From the NCBI RefSeq assembly GCF_001989615.1, contig NZ_CP019067.1, positions 744,001 to 808,000 on the forward strand: a DNA stretch of 64,000 nt, given 5' to 3'. A program made the translations under genes and the position numbers. Shown piece after piece: positions 54,764 through 62,920 of this stretch (position 1 is its first letter; the number at the start of each line of letters is the position of its first letter). Below the pieces are notes generated by a model. That model was not told where the DNA came from, ran no database searches, and worked only from the letters and a program-made list of their open reading frames with translations. The stretch is from Halorientalis sp. IM1011. GTDB taxonomy: Archaea > Halobacteriota > Halobacteria > Halobacteriales > Haloarculaceae.

Positions 54764-57202
54764 TCACTCGGCGTCGGCCGGATCGTCCGCGGCCTCGACC
54801 GCCCGGACCGCGGCGACGTTCTCTTTCACGTCGTGGACGCGGACGATGTCGGCCCCGCGCTCGGCGGCGATGGTCGTCCCCGCGACGGTCGCGGCCAGTC
54901 GCTCGTCGGGGTCGCGGTCGATCCGCCCGAACATCGACTTGTGGGAGTGGCCGACCAGTACCGGGCAGCCGAGCGCCCGGAACTCGTCGATCCGACCGAG
55001 GAGTTCGAAGTCCTCGGCGGGAGACTTGGCGAACCCGAGTCCGGGGTCGACGATGATCTGTTCGCGGTCGAGTCCCGCTTTCTCGGCCAGCAGGACGCGT
55101 TCGGTCAGTTCGTCGAGGACATCCGTGACCACGTCGTCGTACTCGCGTTCGGTGTCTGGATCGACCGGCGTCTCCTCGCTGTGCATCACGACGACGGGTA
55201 CGTCGTGGTCGGCCGCGACAAGCCGCATCTCGGGATCTTCGAGGCCCGACACGTCGTTGAGAATGTCCGCGCCGGCGTCGAGGGCCGCACGGGCGACGGC
55301 GGCCTTGCGCGTGTCGACCGCGATGGACACGTCGAGGTCGCTGATCCGTTCGATCACCGGGACGACGCGGTCGATCTCGTTCTCGACGGGTACCGGCTCC
55401 GCACCGGGACGGGTCGATTCCCCGCCCACGTCGATGATATCGACGCCGTGATCGACCATCGCCTCGGCGCGGTCGACGGCGGCCTCGACGGCCTCGAACT
55501 CCCCGCCGTCGTGGAAGCTGTCCGGTGTGACGTTCAGGATTCCCATGACGGCCGTCCCGTCCTCCCACGGATACCCCCGCTCGTCGGGGCCGTGGCCTTC
55601 GATCTCCAGAGTGGCACGGAGGTCGTCGGCGAGCGGCGAGAGGCCGTAGGGCTGGCCGTCCAGTTTCCCGCAGAGTCGCTTGAACTGCGCGAGCGTCCCC
55701 ATGAGCACGGCGTCGACGTTCTCGCGGTCCTGATCGACCAGCCCGGAGACGGCACACTCCCCGCCCAGCGAGAGCAGTTCCTCCTTGAGGTACTGGGCCT
55801 GTCGGGGCTGGACGCGGGTCCGCAGGACGCGGTGGACGCCCTTCCCGCCCATCCGCCAGACGCCAGCATCGGTGACGTGGGCGCGTTCGAGCGTCTCGCG
55901 GGATTCGGCCACCGAGTCGACGTGTGTCGGGACCATCGGTCGGGTCCAGTCTTCCCGGGCCTCCGAGACGCAGTACAGCGAGCCAGTCACCAGCACGCAG
56001 TCGTCGGTTCCGGCGGCCTCACGGGCCATCTCGAACGCGCCGGCCAGGTCGCTGCGGGTCTCGACCGTGGCGTCGGTCTCGGCCTCGAACGCGCGTGCGA
56101 GCACGTCGTCGGCCTCGGCCCGGTCCAGATCCGGTTCGCAGGCGACGACTCGTTCGGGGTCGGGCAGCGCCGCGGCGATCCCGCGGTGGTCCTTGTCGCT
56201 CATCGCCCCGATCACGACGTGGAGGTCGTCGTAGTCGAAAGAGTCGAGCGTGTCGGCCAGGGCGGCACAGCCGCCGGGGTTGTGCGCGCCGTCGAGGACG
56301 ACCAGCGGATCCCGACCCATCACCTCGAATCGACCGGGCCAGTGGGCGTTGCGCAGGCCCCGGGCGAGGTCGTCGCCGTCCACGTCCGCGACCTGTCGGG
56401 AGAGCGCCGCCGCGACGCCGGCGTTGCGGGCCTGGTGGTCACCGAGCAGCGGGAGTTTCGTGTCGACGGCCCAGCCGTCGCCGTCGAGGGAAACGGCGGC
56501 TTCCAGGCCGTCGCGGCCGCCGTAGGTGACGGTACAGTCCGCTGCGCCGTCGTCGCCGACGGTGTAGAGGTCGCCGGCGACCGCACGGGCGGCCTCGCGG
56601 GCGTCGCCGGTCGCGCCCGTCACGAGGGGCGCGTCGGCTGGGGCGACGTGGGCCTTGTCGCGGGCGATCTCGGCGACGGTGTCGCCCAGCAGGTCGGTGT
56701 GTTCGAGCGTGACGGTCGTGACGGCGCTGGCGACGGGGTCGACGACGCTGGTGGCGTCGTGGCGGCCACCGATGCCGACCTCCAGAATTGCGACGTCGAC
56801 GTCGGCACGACGGAAGGCCCAGAGTGCCAGCACGGTGAGCGTCTCGAAGAAGGTGGGAGCCTCGCCGTCGGCCGCGCGGTCGGTGACGTAGGGGCCCGCC
56901 TCCTCGACGAACTCGATCGTGGCCGACTCGGTGAGTTTGTGGCCGTTGATCCGGACGCGCTCGCGCACGTCGTCGAGGTGTGGAGAGGTGTAGAGACCGA
57001 CGTCGAGACCGGATTCGCGGAGGACGCGTTCGGTCATCCGGGCCGTGCTGCCCTTCCCGTTCGAGCCGGCGATCTGGATCGCTCGAACGGACTCCTGTGG
57101 GTCGTCGAGATGTGCGAGAAAGTCCCGCGTCGGCGTCGTGCCCGCCCGCGGCGGGTACCGGCGCAGATCGAAGAGGAAGTTCGCCGCGTCGTGGAACTCC
57201 AT
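54764..57202 (-). CDS. folCP: Fused dihydrofolate/folylpolyglutamate synthase-dihydropteroate synthase
   Basis: An 812-aa two-domain protein. Residues 1-410 are FolC (IQIAGSNGKGSTARMTERVL, VGIGGRHDATSVVDPVASAV, DGAHNPGGCAALADTL). A linker of about 100 residues follows. The last 280 residues are dihydropteroate synthase (MGILNVTPDSFHDGGEF, DIIDVGGESTRPGAEPVPVE, ADILNDVSGLED, VVVMHSEETPVDP). Fusion of these two folate enzymes is known in haloarchaea. It uses the p-aminobenzoate that the pab operon should provide. Confidence 0.94.
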   Translation of the reverse strand: MEFHDAANFLFDLRRYPPRAGTTPTRDFLAHLDDPQESVRAIQIAGSNGKGSTARMTERVLRESGLDVGLYTSPHLDDVRERVRINGHKLTESATIEFVEEAGPYVTDRAADGEAPTFFETLTVLALWAFRRADVDVAILEVGIGGRHDATSVVDPVASAVTTVTLEHTDLLGDTVAEIARDKAHVAPADAPLVTGATGDAREAARAVAGDLYTVGDDGAADCTVTYGGRDGLEAAVSLDGDGWAVDTKLPLLGDHQARNAGVAAALSRQVADVDGDDLARGLRNAHWPGRFEVMGRDPLVVLDGAHNPGGCAALADTLDSFDYDDLHVVIGAMSDKDHRGIAAALPDPERVVACEPDLDRAEADDVLARAFEAETDATVETRSDLAGAFEMAREAAGTDDCVLVTGSLYCVSEAREDWTRPMVPTHVDSVAESRETLERAHVTDAGVWRMGGKGVHRVLRTRVQPRQAQYLKEELLSLGGECAVSGLVDQDRENVDAVLMGTLAQFKRLCGKLDGQPYGLSPLADDLRATLEIEGHGPDERGYPWEDGTAVMGILNVTPDSFHDGGEFEAVEAAVDRAEAMVDHGVDIIDVGGESTRPGAEPVPVENEIDRVVPVIERISDLDVSIAVDTRKAAVARAALDAGADILNDVSGLEDPEMRLVAADHDVPVVVMHSEETPVDPDTEREYDDVVTDVLDELTERVLLAEKAGLDREQIIVDPGLGFAKSPAEDFELLGRIDEFRALGCPVLVGHSHKSMFGRIDRDPDERLAATVAGTTIAAERGADIVRVHDVKENVAAVRAVEAADDPADAE

Positions 57203-57255
57203 ACGGCGACCGAGCACAGCGGCGCGCTTTAGCGTGTCGGACTCCCCCGATTGGG

Positions 57256-57912
57256 TCAGTCCGGGCCGACCTGTGAGATGATCCGCGACTCGATCTTCCG
57301 CAGGTGTTCACCGACGGTGCTGGTCGAGCAGTCCAGTTCCCCCGCGATGTCCTCGTTGGTCGCCTGTCGGGGAATCTCGTAGTACCCCTTCGCCAGCGCG
57401 ACCTCCAGCACTTCGAGCTGGCGGTCTGTCAGCAGTGTCGTCACGTCGACGCGGTCGACGGGGCCCGAATCGTCCTCCTGCAGTTCGATGTCCAGGTCGC
57501 CGGGGCGCATCCGGGCGGCCTCGCGGATCTTCTTGAAATCGCCCGCGACGGACATGTGCAGGCCGCCATCTTCGTCGATGTCGATCGGCGGGTCGATGAT
57601 GAGGTCGTACTCGTCCATGAGCTGGATCATCGCCGAGAGCACCGTGTTCGCCGCGAAGCGAACGTGTGCGCGCACGCCGTCGTCGTCGACGTCGAAGACG
57701 TCGTAGGAGAGTGCGCTCTCCTCCTCGTCGAGAATCGTCTCCAGTTCGTCGGCGTCGCCGATGAGGTGATAGAGCAGGACGCTCGTCCCGTCGGACATCA
57801 GATCGAAGTGGAGTGCGGCCTCGCGGGACAACTCGGGGTGCTCGACGATGGCCTCGTCGAGCGGATTGTACGTGCCGTCCTCCGTCCGGAGGACGATGTT
57901 GAACTCCCGCAT
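57256..57912 (-). CDS. HTH regulator, bacterio-opsin activator (bat) type
   Basis: A 218-aa protein. The first 150 residues are a sensor-like region (MREFNIVLRTEDGTYNPLDE, VRFAANTVLSAMIQLMDEYD). The C-terminus is the HTH_10 domain: LLTDRQLEVLEVALAKGYYE, IPRQATNEDIAGELDCSTST and VGEHLRKIESRI. Proteins of this class regulate single operons in haloarchaea. It is divergent from the R2lox-like operon across a 259-base gap, so it may control that operon. The ATG at 57912 was preferred over an extension of 53 residues. Confidence 0.85.
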   Translation of the reverse strand: MREFNIVLRTEDGTYNPLDEAIVEHPELSREAALHFDLMSDGTSVLLYHLIGDADELETILDEEESALSYDVFDVDDDGVRAHVRFAANTVLSAMIQLMDEYDLIIDPPIDIDEDGGLHMSVAGDFKKIREAARMRPGDLDIELQEDDSGPVDRVDVTTLLTDRQLEVLEVALAKGYYEIPRQATNEDIAGELDCSTSTVGEHLRKIESRIISQVGPD

Positions 57913-58122
57913 GTCCTCCAGTTCTAGCCAAGGGAACAAAAGGGGTTCGGCAGTGATGTGAGGTGAGGGGCCCAGTAACTGTCGCCACAACCGCTGAACT
58001 CCCTGTTCGATGATGACAGACCCGGGCGGTTGTGCGTCCCCGGAAGCCGTGGTATTATCTGTCAGCCACACATATCGATGTCTCGTTGACTACCTGCGGC
58101 GTCCGGCCCTGCTTAAAAAGTT

Positions 58123-58139
58123 CCCCACATTATCGGGGG
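58123..58139. promoter_or_regulatory. Inverted repeat CCCC-N8-GGGG at the R2lox-like promoter
   Basis: CCCC (58123-58126) and GGGGG (58135-58139) flank ACATTATC immediately before the TATA element, in the position of a repressor or BRE-overlapping site. Confidence 0.35.
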
Positions 58140-58147
58140 TATATGTA
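58139..58147 (+). promoter_or_regulatory. TATA box for the R2lox-like operon
   Basis: GTATATGTA is centred about 29 bases before the ATG at 58172. Another A/T-rich GCTTAAAAAG lies at 58111-58120. Confidence 0.55.
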
Positions 58148-58171
58148 TCCAGTTGTCTGTTGTACAGTGGC

Positions 58172-59209
58172 ATGGGTATGGACGCCAGCACAGATACCAT
58201 CGAAGCGGGGCGGATCGACACCGACAACACGTACTACGAGTTGTACCAGAAGTCGGTCGAACTGGGGACGTGGGACGCGGAGAAACTGGTCCGGAAGGTC
58301 GGGTTCGAGGAGGATCGCGAGGTCTGGGAGGGGCTCGACGAGAACGAGAAAGAGCAGTGGTCGCGGCTCATTTCGTACTTCATCGACGGCGAACACGCGG
58401 TCGCACAGGACGCCCGTCGCATCATGAAGACGGTGTCCTCGCCGTGGTTCGACCGGTCGATCGAGAAGGAGATGTTCGCCTCCGCACTCGCGCTGGAGGA
58501 GGCAAAGCACACGCAGTTTTTCGACCTGTACCTGACGAACGTGATGGTCGATAAGTTCCCGCAGTACGAACTCGACACGCGTCGCGGGGGCATCCAGATC
58601 CCCCGGACCGAGGCCTGCGGGGCGGGCGAGATGTTCGAGCGCCAGGGCACACTGCAGGCCCAGGCTGCTGACGGCGGTGCACCCGTCGACATCGCCCGCG
58701 CGGCGACCAACTACCACATCGGCGTCGAGGGGATCCTCGCCCGGGGTGGCTACTTCGCCAAGAACCGGATGATGCAGGAAGCGCCCCTCAAGCTGCTCAA
58801 CAAGGGCTTCCAGTTCATCAGCACCGACGAGGGTCGACACATTACGTTCGGCCTCGAAGTGCTGAACGAACTCATCGAGAAGGAACGCGAAGGGATTCCG
58901 GAGTACCAGGGCGTCGAGAACGCCATCTGGGAGCAGGCCATCGAGGACATCGGCTACATCACCGACACGGCCTACTTCATCACCGAATCCGTCGGCGACC
59001 CGCTCGACGTGGACTTCTCCGAACTCGTCAACCGCGGTGCGCGACTGGCCGGGGACATGATGTTCGACACCCTCGACCTGGACGCCGGGAGCGCCCAGGA
59101 GTTCATGCAGGCCTCCGCGGACGCGATGGAGAACGCCCAGGGCAGCGACTACGAGGCGGTCATCGAGAAGTACGACCACATCTACTCGCAGAAGATGGCA
59201 GGTGACTGA
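58172..59209 (+). CDS. R2lox-like ferritin-fold metalloprotein (often annotated ribonucleotide reductase beta)
   Basis: A 345-aa protein with two E-x2-H motifs: E110-AK-H113 (LEEAKHTQFF) and E220-GR-H223 (STDEGRHITFG), plus Glu186 in YHIGVEGILA. Tyr181, five residues before Glu186, and Val77 in GEHAV correspond to the Tyr-Val crosslink pair of R2-like ligand-binding oxidases. Two residues before Val77, where the first metal-binding Glu is expected, stands His75, with Glu74 next to it. No nrdA gene is near. It is the first gene of an operon with a small protein and a ferredoxin. It starts at ATG 58172 or 58178. A true RNR function cannot be excluded from sequence alone. Confidence 0.8.
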   Translation: MGMDASTDTIEAGRIDTDNTYYELYQKSVELGTWDAEKLVRKVGFEEDREVWEGLDENEKEQWSRLISYFIDGEHAVAQDARRIMKTVSSPWFDRSIEKEMFASALALEEAKHTQFFDLYLTNVMVDKFPQYELDTRRGGIQIPRTEACGAGEMFERQGTLQAQAADGGAPVDIARAATNYHIGVEGILARGGYFAKNRMMQEAPLKLLNKGFQFISTDEGRHITFGLEVLNELIEKEREGIPEYQGVENAIWEQAIEDIGYITDTAYFITESVGDPLDVDFSELVNRGARLAGDMMFDTLDLDAGSAQEFMQASADAMENAQGSDYEAVIEKYDHIYSQKMAGD

Positions 59210-59211
59210 CC

Positions 59212-59472
59212 ATGACGAAACTCACGGAGATCGAAGGCGCGGACTTCACGGCATCGGACGACGAGATCGAACAGGCGATCGAGGAAGCGGCCGACGACCT
59301 CGGCATGTCGCCCGAGAAGGTCTCCGAGGAAGTCGCCTACATCCTCGACTCCGGTACGGGTCGAGCTAACAACGAGGGCGTCGCCGGCGCGGCCGCCAGC
59401 GACAACGTCGACACGAACGACGACCCGCGGCTGGAAGCGCTCGAGATGTTCAAACTCCGCCAGGAACTATGA
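59212..59472 (+). CDS. Small acidic protein between oxidase and ferredoxin, 86 aa
   Basis: The protein begins MTKLTEIEGADFTASDDEIE and is helical and acidic, with a glycine/asparagine-rich stretch (TGRANNEGVAGAAASDNVDT) and a C-terminal helix ending KLRQEL. It starts two bases after the R2lox-like stop and overlaps the ferredoxin by 4 bases. I recognise no family. Its tight placement suggests an accessory or linker role for the oxidase. Confidence 0.78.
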   Translation: MTKLTEIEGADFTASDDEIEQAIEEAADDLGMSPEKVSEEVAYILDSGTGRANNEGVAGAAASDNVDTNDDPRLEALEMFKLRQEL

Positions 59473-59837
59473 GCGGGCGGGCAGACACGGCCGACGACGC
59501 GGCCAACGAACCCGCGACCGACGGCGGCACCTACGAGGTCGACCTCGTCCACGAGGGCGAGGAGATCAGTCTGGCCGTCGACGAGGACGAGTACATCCTC
59601 GACGCGGCCGAGGACGCGGGGCTGGACCTGCCCTACTCCTGCCGGAAGGGACAGTGTACCTCCTGTGTCGGGACGGTCGAAGCGGGTGAGATCGACCAGA
59701 GCGAGGGCGCGGCGCTGGACCCGATGCAGGAAGACGACGGGTTCGCGCTCCTCTGTATCAGCTACCCGAAATCCGACTGCACCATCGAGACCGAGACGCA
59801 GAGCGACCTGTTCGGCGGCGACATGGACATCCTCTAG
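59469..59837 (+). CDS. Plant-type 2Fe-2S ferredoxin, 122 aa
   Basis: After an acidic N-terminal extension of about 20 residues, the beta-grasp core shows DLPYSCRKGQCTSCVGTVEA, with C-x4-C-x2-C, and the fourth Cys in FALLCISYPKSDC. It is the third gene of the R2lox-like operon and probably passes electrons to that oxidase or to the nearby acyl-CoA dehydrogenases. It differs from the major haloarchaeal ferredoxin in its extension and its acidic tail (LFGGDMDIL). Confidence 0.9.
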   Translation: MSGRADTADDAANEPATDGGTYEVDLVHEGEEISLAVDEDEYILDAAEDAGLDLPYSCRKGQCTSCVGTVEAGEIDQSEGAALDPMQEDDGFALLCISYPKSDCTIETETQSDLFGGDMDIL

Positions 59838-59926
59838 AGAGTCGAGACGCCGTTTCGTCGCTTTTTCGGGTGCTCACACTACCGAACAGTGACTACTTAA
59901 TTACCCTAACGTTCCCCGTCGAACGG

Positions 59927-59935
59927 TATTTAAAC
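59927..59935 (+). promoter_or_regulatory. TATA box upstream of the first SCP2 gene
   Basis: TATTTAAAC would start transcription near 59960, giving a leader of almost 90 bases before the ATG at 60047. Confidence 0.5.
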
Positions 59936-60036
59936 AACCTCAGATTGCCGGGAGAACTATTTTCAGTGTTTCCGGTGTTCGTATGTGTGGATCCGTTGGC
60001 GGGCGCTCAGTTGGGGGACGCGTGACCGCGCAACGG

Positions 60037-60042
60037 GGTGAT
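60037..60042 (+). promoter_or_regulatory. Shine-Dalgarno GGTGAT of the first SCP2 gene
   Basis: GGTGAT ends four bases before the ATG at 60047 and matches the 3' end of 16S rRNA. It rules out the in-frame GTG at 60038, which lies inside it. Confidence 0.6.
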
Positions 60043-60046
60043 ACCC

Positions 60047-60778
60047 ATGAGTACACAGGAACGACAGTTCGAACTCGACGATTACTTCCCGACCACGGCA
60101 TGGCTTACCAGGTACCAGCACGCGCTCGACGACAGCGAGGAACTCGAGGAGACCGGTGACGGCTGGGGCGTCGGCTGGAACGGCGACTTCGTCTTCGAGA
60201 TGCAGAACCTCCCGGTCGAAGAGCGGGCGGTGAACGACCTCCCCGAGGAGGTCTGGCAGGCGCTCGAACAGGGCATCTCCCAGCTCCCCGAGGACACGCT
60301 CGAGACCGTCCTCGAAGACGCACCCGAGGACGTGCGCGAGGGAATCGAGTCCCGCGACGGGCCCCTCCCCGAGCGTGCCGCTCAGGAACTGCTGGAGACG
60401 AACGTCTCCGAGGCACCCGAGAAGGTCTGGCCGGGACTGCGCCGTGTCATGCCCGACATCATGGACGATCTGCTCACCCAACTCGAGGAGAACGTCACCG
60501 ACGACGGCACGGTGTACGCCTGGATCGGGCTGAAAGACGGTGGCTGTTACAACACGGACACGATGGACAGTCTCGACGAACGCGACCACGGATTCGTCCT
60601 GACCGGCGACTTCGACCAGTGGGTCGACCTGGTCAACGGCGATCTGGACGTCGTCGAAGCGATCATGTCCGGCAAGCTGGAACTGGACGGCGACATGCAG
60701 AAGATCCTCCAGTACTCCGACGCCGCGCTGACGATGACCGACGTGGCCAGCGACCTGGACAAGCGGTTCCTGTTCTAA
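60047..60778 (+). CDS. SCP2 (sterol carrier protein 2) fold protein, 243 aa
   Basis: About 130 N-terminal residues are acidic and helical (QFELDDYFPTTAWLTRYQHA). The C-terminal 110 residues are an SCP2 domain: TGDFDQWVDLVNGDLDVVEA, IMSGKLELDGDMQKILQYSD. SCP2 domains hold fatty acyl chains, sterols or other hydrophobic ligands. It has a long leader with a Shine-Dalgarno site, so it is translated differently from its leaderless neighbours. A second SCP2-fold gene follows. Confidence 0.85.
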   Translation: MSTQERQFELDDYFPTTAWLTRYQHALDDSEELEETGDGWGVGWNGDFVFEMQNLPVEERAVNDLPEEVWQALEQGISQLPEDTLETVLEDAPEDVREGIESRDGPLPERAAQELLETNVSEAPEKVWPGLRRVMPDIMDDLLTQLEENVTDDGTVYAWIGLKDGGCYNTDTMDSLDERDHGFVLTGDFDQWVDLVNGDLDVVEAIMSGKLELDGDMQKILQYSDAALTMTDVASDLDKRFLF

Positions 60779-60851
60779 CTGTCCCAAATCGAATATTTTC
60801 TTCGCCCACGCCAGGTGGTTTCAGAGCCATCAGTGTGTAAATTTCCCTCGT

Positions 60852-60861
60852 GTTGTACAAC
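60852..60861. promoter_or_regulatory. Perfect palindrome GTTGTACAAC upstream of the second SCP2 gene
   Basis: GTTGTACAAC lies 24 bases before the TATA element of the 60977 gene. The 8-mer GTTGTACA also occurs at 58159-58166, at the start of the R2lox-like transcript. Confidence 0.4.
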
Positions 60862-60884
60862 TAAACTGACCGGTTTGGCGTCGC

Positions 60885-60894
60885 CATATAAAAC
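60885..60894 (+). promoter_or_regulatory. TATA box for the second SCP2 gene
   Basis: CATATAAAAC predicts a start near 60916 and a leader of about 60 bases. A CCCCCT/AGGGGG inverted repeat (60894-60899 and 60921-60926) surrounds the predicted start. Confidence 0.55.
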
Positions 60895-60976
60895 CCCCTC
60901 ACATACGACGGGATACCCTCAGGGGGATAGCGCTTGGACGTTGTAGTAGCCATCGGCCACAGGGTGCCGGTGGGGA

Positions 60977-61552
60977 ATGGGCGAAACCATGTCAGACGAA
61001 CTCATCACACGCGTCGAAGACACGCTCGACAAGGACGAAGAACAGCTGAAAGAAGACCTGCCGGAACTGCTCGACGACATCGAGGGCCAGGAAGAGGAGC
61101 TCATCAGCGAGAATCCGGACCTGTTCGCGCAGGTCATCGGTCGCATGGGCGACATCGACATCGCGGGCTTCTACGAGGACGAGCCCGAAGCCGGTGACCA
61201 GTTCCAGGACCTGCTCTGGACGGGCGTCAACATGCTCGTCGAGGAGAACCCCGAGATCAAAGACCAGATCGCCGCGAACATCACGGCGAACTTCGAGGCC
61301 GACGACTGCCCGATGGAGGGTCACCTGGACGTCGACGCAGACGAGGAGACCATCACGGGCGGCTCCGGGACGGTCTCGGACGCCGACCTGACGCTCTCGG
61401 GCCCCGCCGACACGCTGACGGGCCTCATCACCGGCGGCATCGACCCGGTGCAGGGCTTCATGCAGCAGCAGTACGAACTGGACGGCTCCGTCCAGAAGGG
61501 CACCCAGCTCGCCTCCGTCATGGGCGAGATCACCGACAACGTCCCGAACTGA
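60977..61552 (+). CDS. Second SCP2-fold protein, 191 aa
   Basis: Residues 1-75 are acidic helices (ELITRVEDTLDKDEEQLKED, EEELISENPDLFAQVIGRMG). The rest is SCP2-like: NITANFEADDCPMEGHLDVD, SGTVSDADLTLSGPADTLTG and IDPVQGFMQQQYELDGSVQK. Its layout parallels the preceding SCP2 gene. It should bind a hydrophobic or CoA-bound ligand. An ATG at 60989 (MSDELITR) is an alternative start. Confidence 0.82.
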   Translation: MGETMSDELITRVEDTLDKDEEQLKEDLPELLDDIEGQEEELISENPDLFAQVIGRMGDIDIAGFYEDEPEAGDQFQDLLWTGVNMLVEENPEIKDQIAANITANFEADDCPMEGHLDVDADEETITGGSGTVSDADLTLSGPADTLTGLITGGIDPVQGFMQQQYELDGSVQKGTQLASVMGEITDNVPN

Positions 61553-61714
61553 CGCTCCCGCCACACTGACACGAGGTCCGCGGTACGTGGACGCCGTCCT
61601 GGGCACGTGGAGCGATCGACACCGATTCGATCCGACGGCGTCCCGAATTCGAGTCCTGTCGTACACTGATCGGGCAGGACCCCGAGCCGACACACCAATT
61701 CAACATAATTAATC

Positions 61715-62920
61715 ATGCAATTGACCGAAGATCAGGCGGCGTTCCGCGAGGAACTGCGTTCGTACCTGCAGCGCGAGGTCGAGCCGGTCGTCGACGAGGC
61801 CGACAAGGAACCGTTCACCCGCGACGAGATGGTGAAGTACATGAAAGATCTCGAGGAGCTGGGGATCGGGTTCAGCCCCGACACCGTCGGGGAGTTCTTC
61901 GGTGACCTGCGTCGGTTCGCCATCGTCTCCGAGGAGATCAGCTACTACTGGCCGAGCCTCAACGTCGGACTGCTGATGGGCTTTCCCGCCCAGTTCGTCC
62001 GCTTCGCCAGCGAGGAGACACAGGCCAACCAGCTCTCGAAACTGGAGACCGGCGAGTGTATCGGCTCGCTCGCGGTCACCGAACCCGAAGGTGGCTCGGA
62101 CACGGCCCAGCCCCGAACCGTCGCCCGGAAGGAGGGCGACGAGTACGTCCTCGAAGGGGGGAAGACCTGGGTCGGCAACGCACCCATCGCGGACGTCTCG
62201 CTGGTCGTGGCCCACGACGAGGAGGCCGACACGCAGGACATGTTCCTGATCGACCGCGAGTACTCCGATTACGAGGCCGAGACCCTCAATAAAATCGGCT
62301 GGAAGGCAGTCAACAACGGCCGGATGTACCTCGACGGCGTCCGCGTCCCCGAGGACAACAAGCTGTCGGCGATCATCGGCAACGCGATCCGCGACGGGAA
62401 CCAGATCACGGACGTGGTGCCGTTCCCGGACTCGGTGGCCGAACTCTTCTTCGACCAGAAGGCGCTGAACGCGACCTTCTCCTTCATGCGCACCGGGATG
62501 TCGTTCATGTCCGTCGGCATCATGCAGGCCGCCTTCGACGAGGTCGTCGACTACGTCGAGGAACGGGAGACCTTCGGCAAACCCATCGCCGAACACCAGC
62601 TCGTCCAGGAACTGCTCTACGACATTCGGGTCGACCTCGAAACGTCCCGCCAGCTCTCCCGGCGGGCGCTCGAGTCCCTGGAAAACGGCGACAGTGACGC
62701 GCGCCTGCTCTCGTCGATGGCGAAGGGCTACACCGCCGAGAAGGCCCACGAGGCCACCTCGAACGCCATCCAGGTGATGGGCGGTGAGGGGCTCAAGACC
62801 GAGAACCGGCTGGAACGGTACTTCCGCGACGCCCGCGTCATGCCGATCCCCGACGGGACGACCGAGATCCAGAAACTCATCGTCGGCAAGGAGATCACGG
62901 GCCGTTCGGCCTACAACTGA
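61715..62920 (+). CDS. Acyl-CoA dehydrogenase, 401 aa
   Basis: A flavin enzyme with CIGSLAVTEPEGGSDTAQPR, GGKTWVGNAPIADVSLVVA, then DEVVDYVEERETFGKPIAEH and a C-terminal ATSNAIQVMGGEGLKTENRL. The usual catalytic Glu motif (YEGT) reads PDGTTEIQ, so Asp380 is at that place. The family oxidises acyl-CoA to enoyl-CoA and passes electrons to ETF. It follows the SCP2 genes on the same strand after 162 bases; an AT-rich CATAATTAATC is directly before its ATG. A paralogue begins at 63734. Confidence 0.9.
   Translation: MQLTEDQAAFREELRSYLQREVEPVVDEADKEPFTRDEMVKYMKDLEELGIGFSPDTVGEFFGDLRRFAIVSEEISYYWPSLNVGLLMGFPAQFVRFASEETQANQLSKLETGECIGSLAVTEPEGGSDTAQPRTVARKEGDEYVLEGGKTWVGNAPIADVSLVVAHDEEADTQDMFLIDREYSDYEAETLNKIGWKAVNNGRMYLDGVRVPEDNKLSAIIGNAIRDGNQITDVVPFPDSVAELFFDQKALNATFSFMRTGMSFMSVGIMQAAFDEVVDYVEERETFGKPIAEHQLVQELLYDIRVDLETSRQLSRRALESLENGDSDARLLSSMAKGYTAEKAHEATSNAIQVMGGEGLKTENRLERYFRDARVMPIPDGTTEIQKLIVGKEITGRSAYN

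Noticed and set aside
58172-59209. Calling this gene nrdB (ribonucleotide reductase beta)
   Set aside because: No nrdA is adjacent and the Tyr/Val positions fit R2-like ligand-binding oxidases better. The RNR label is left open as an alternative only.
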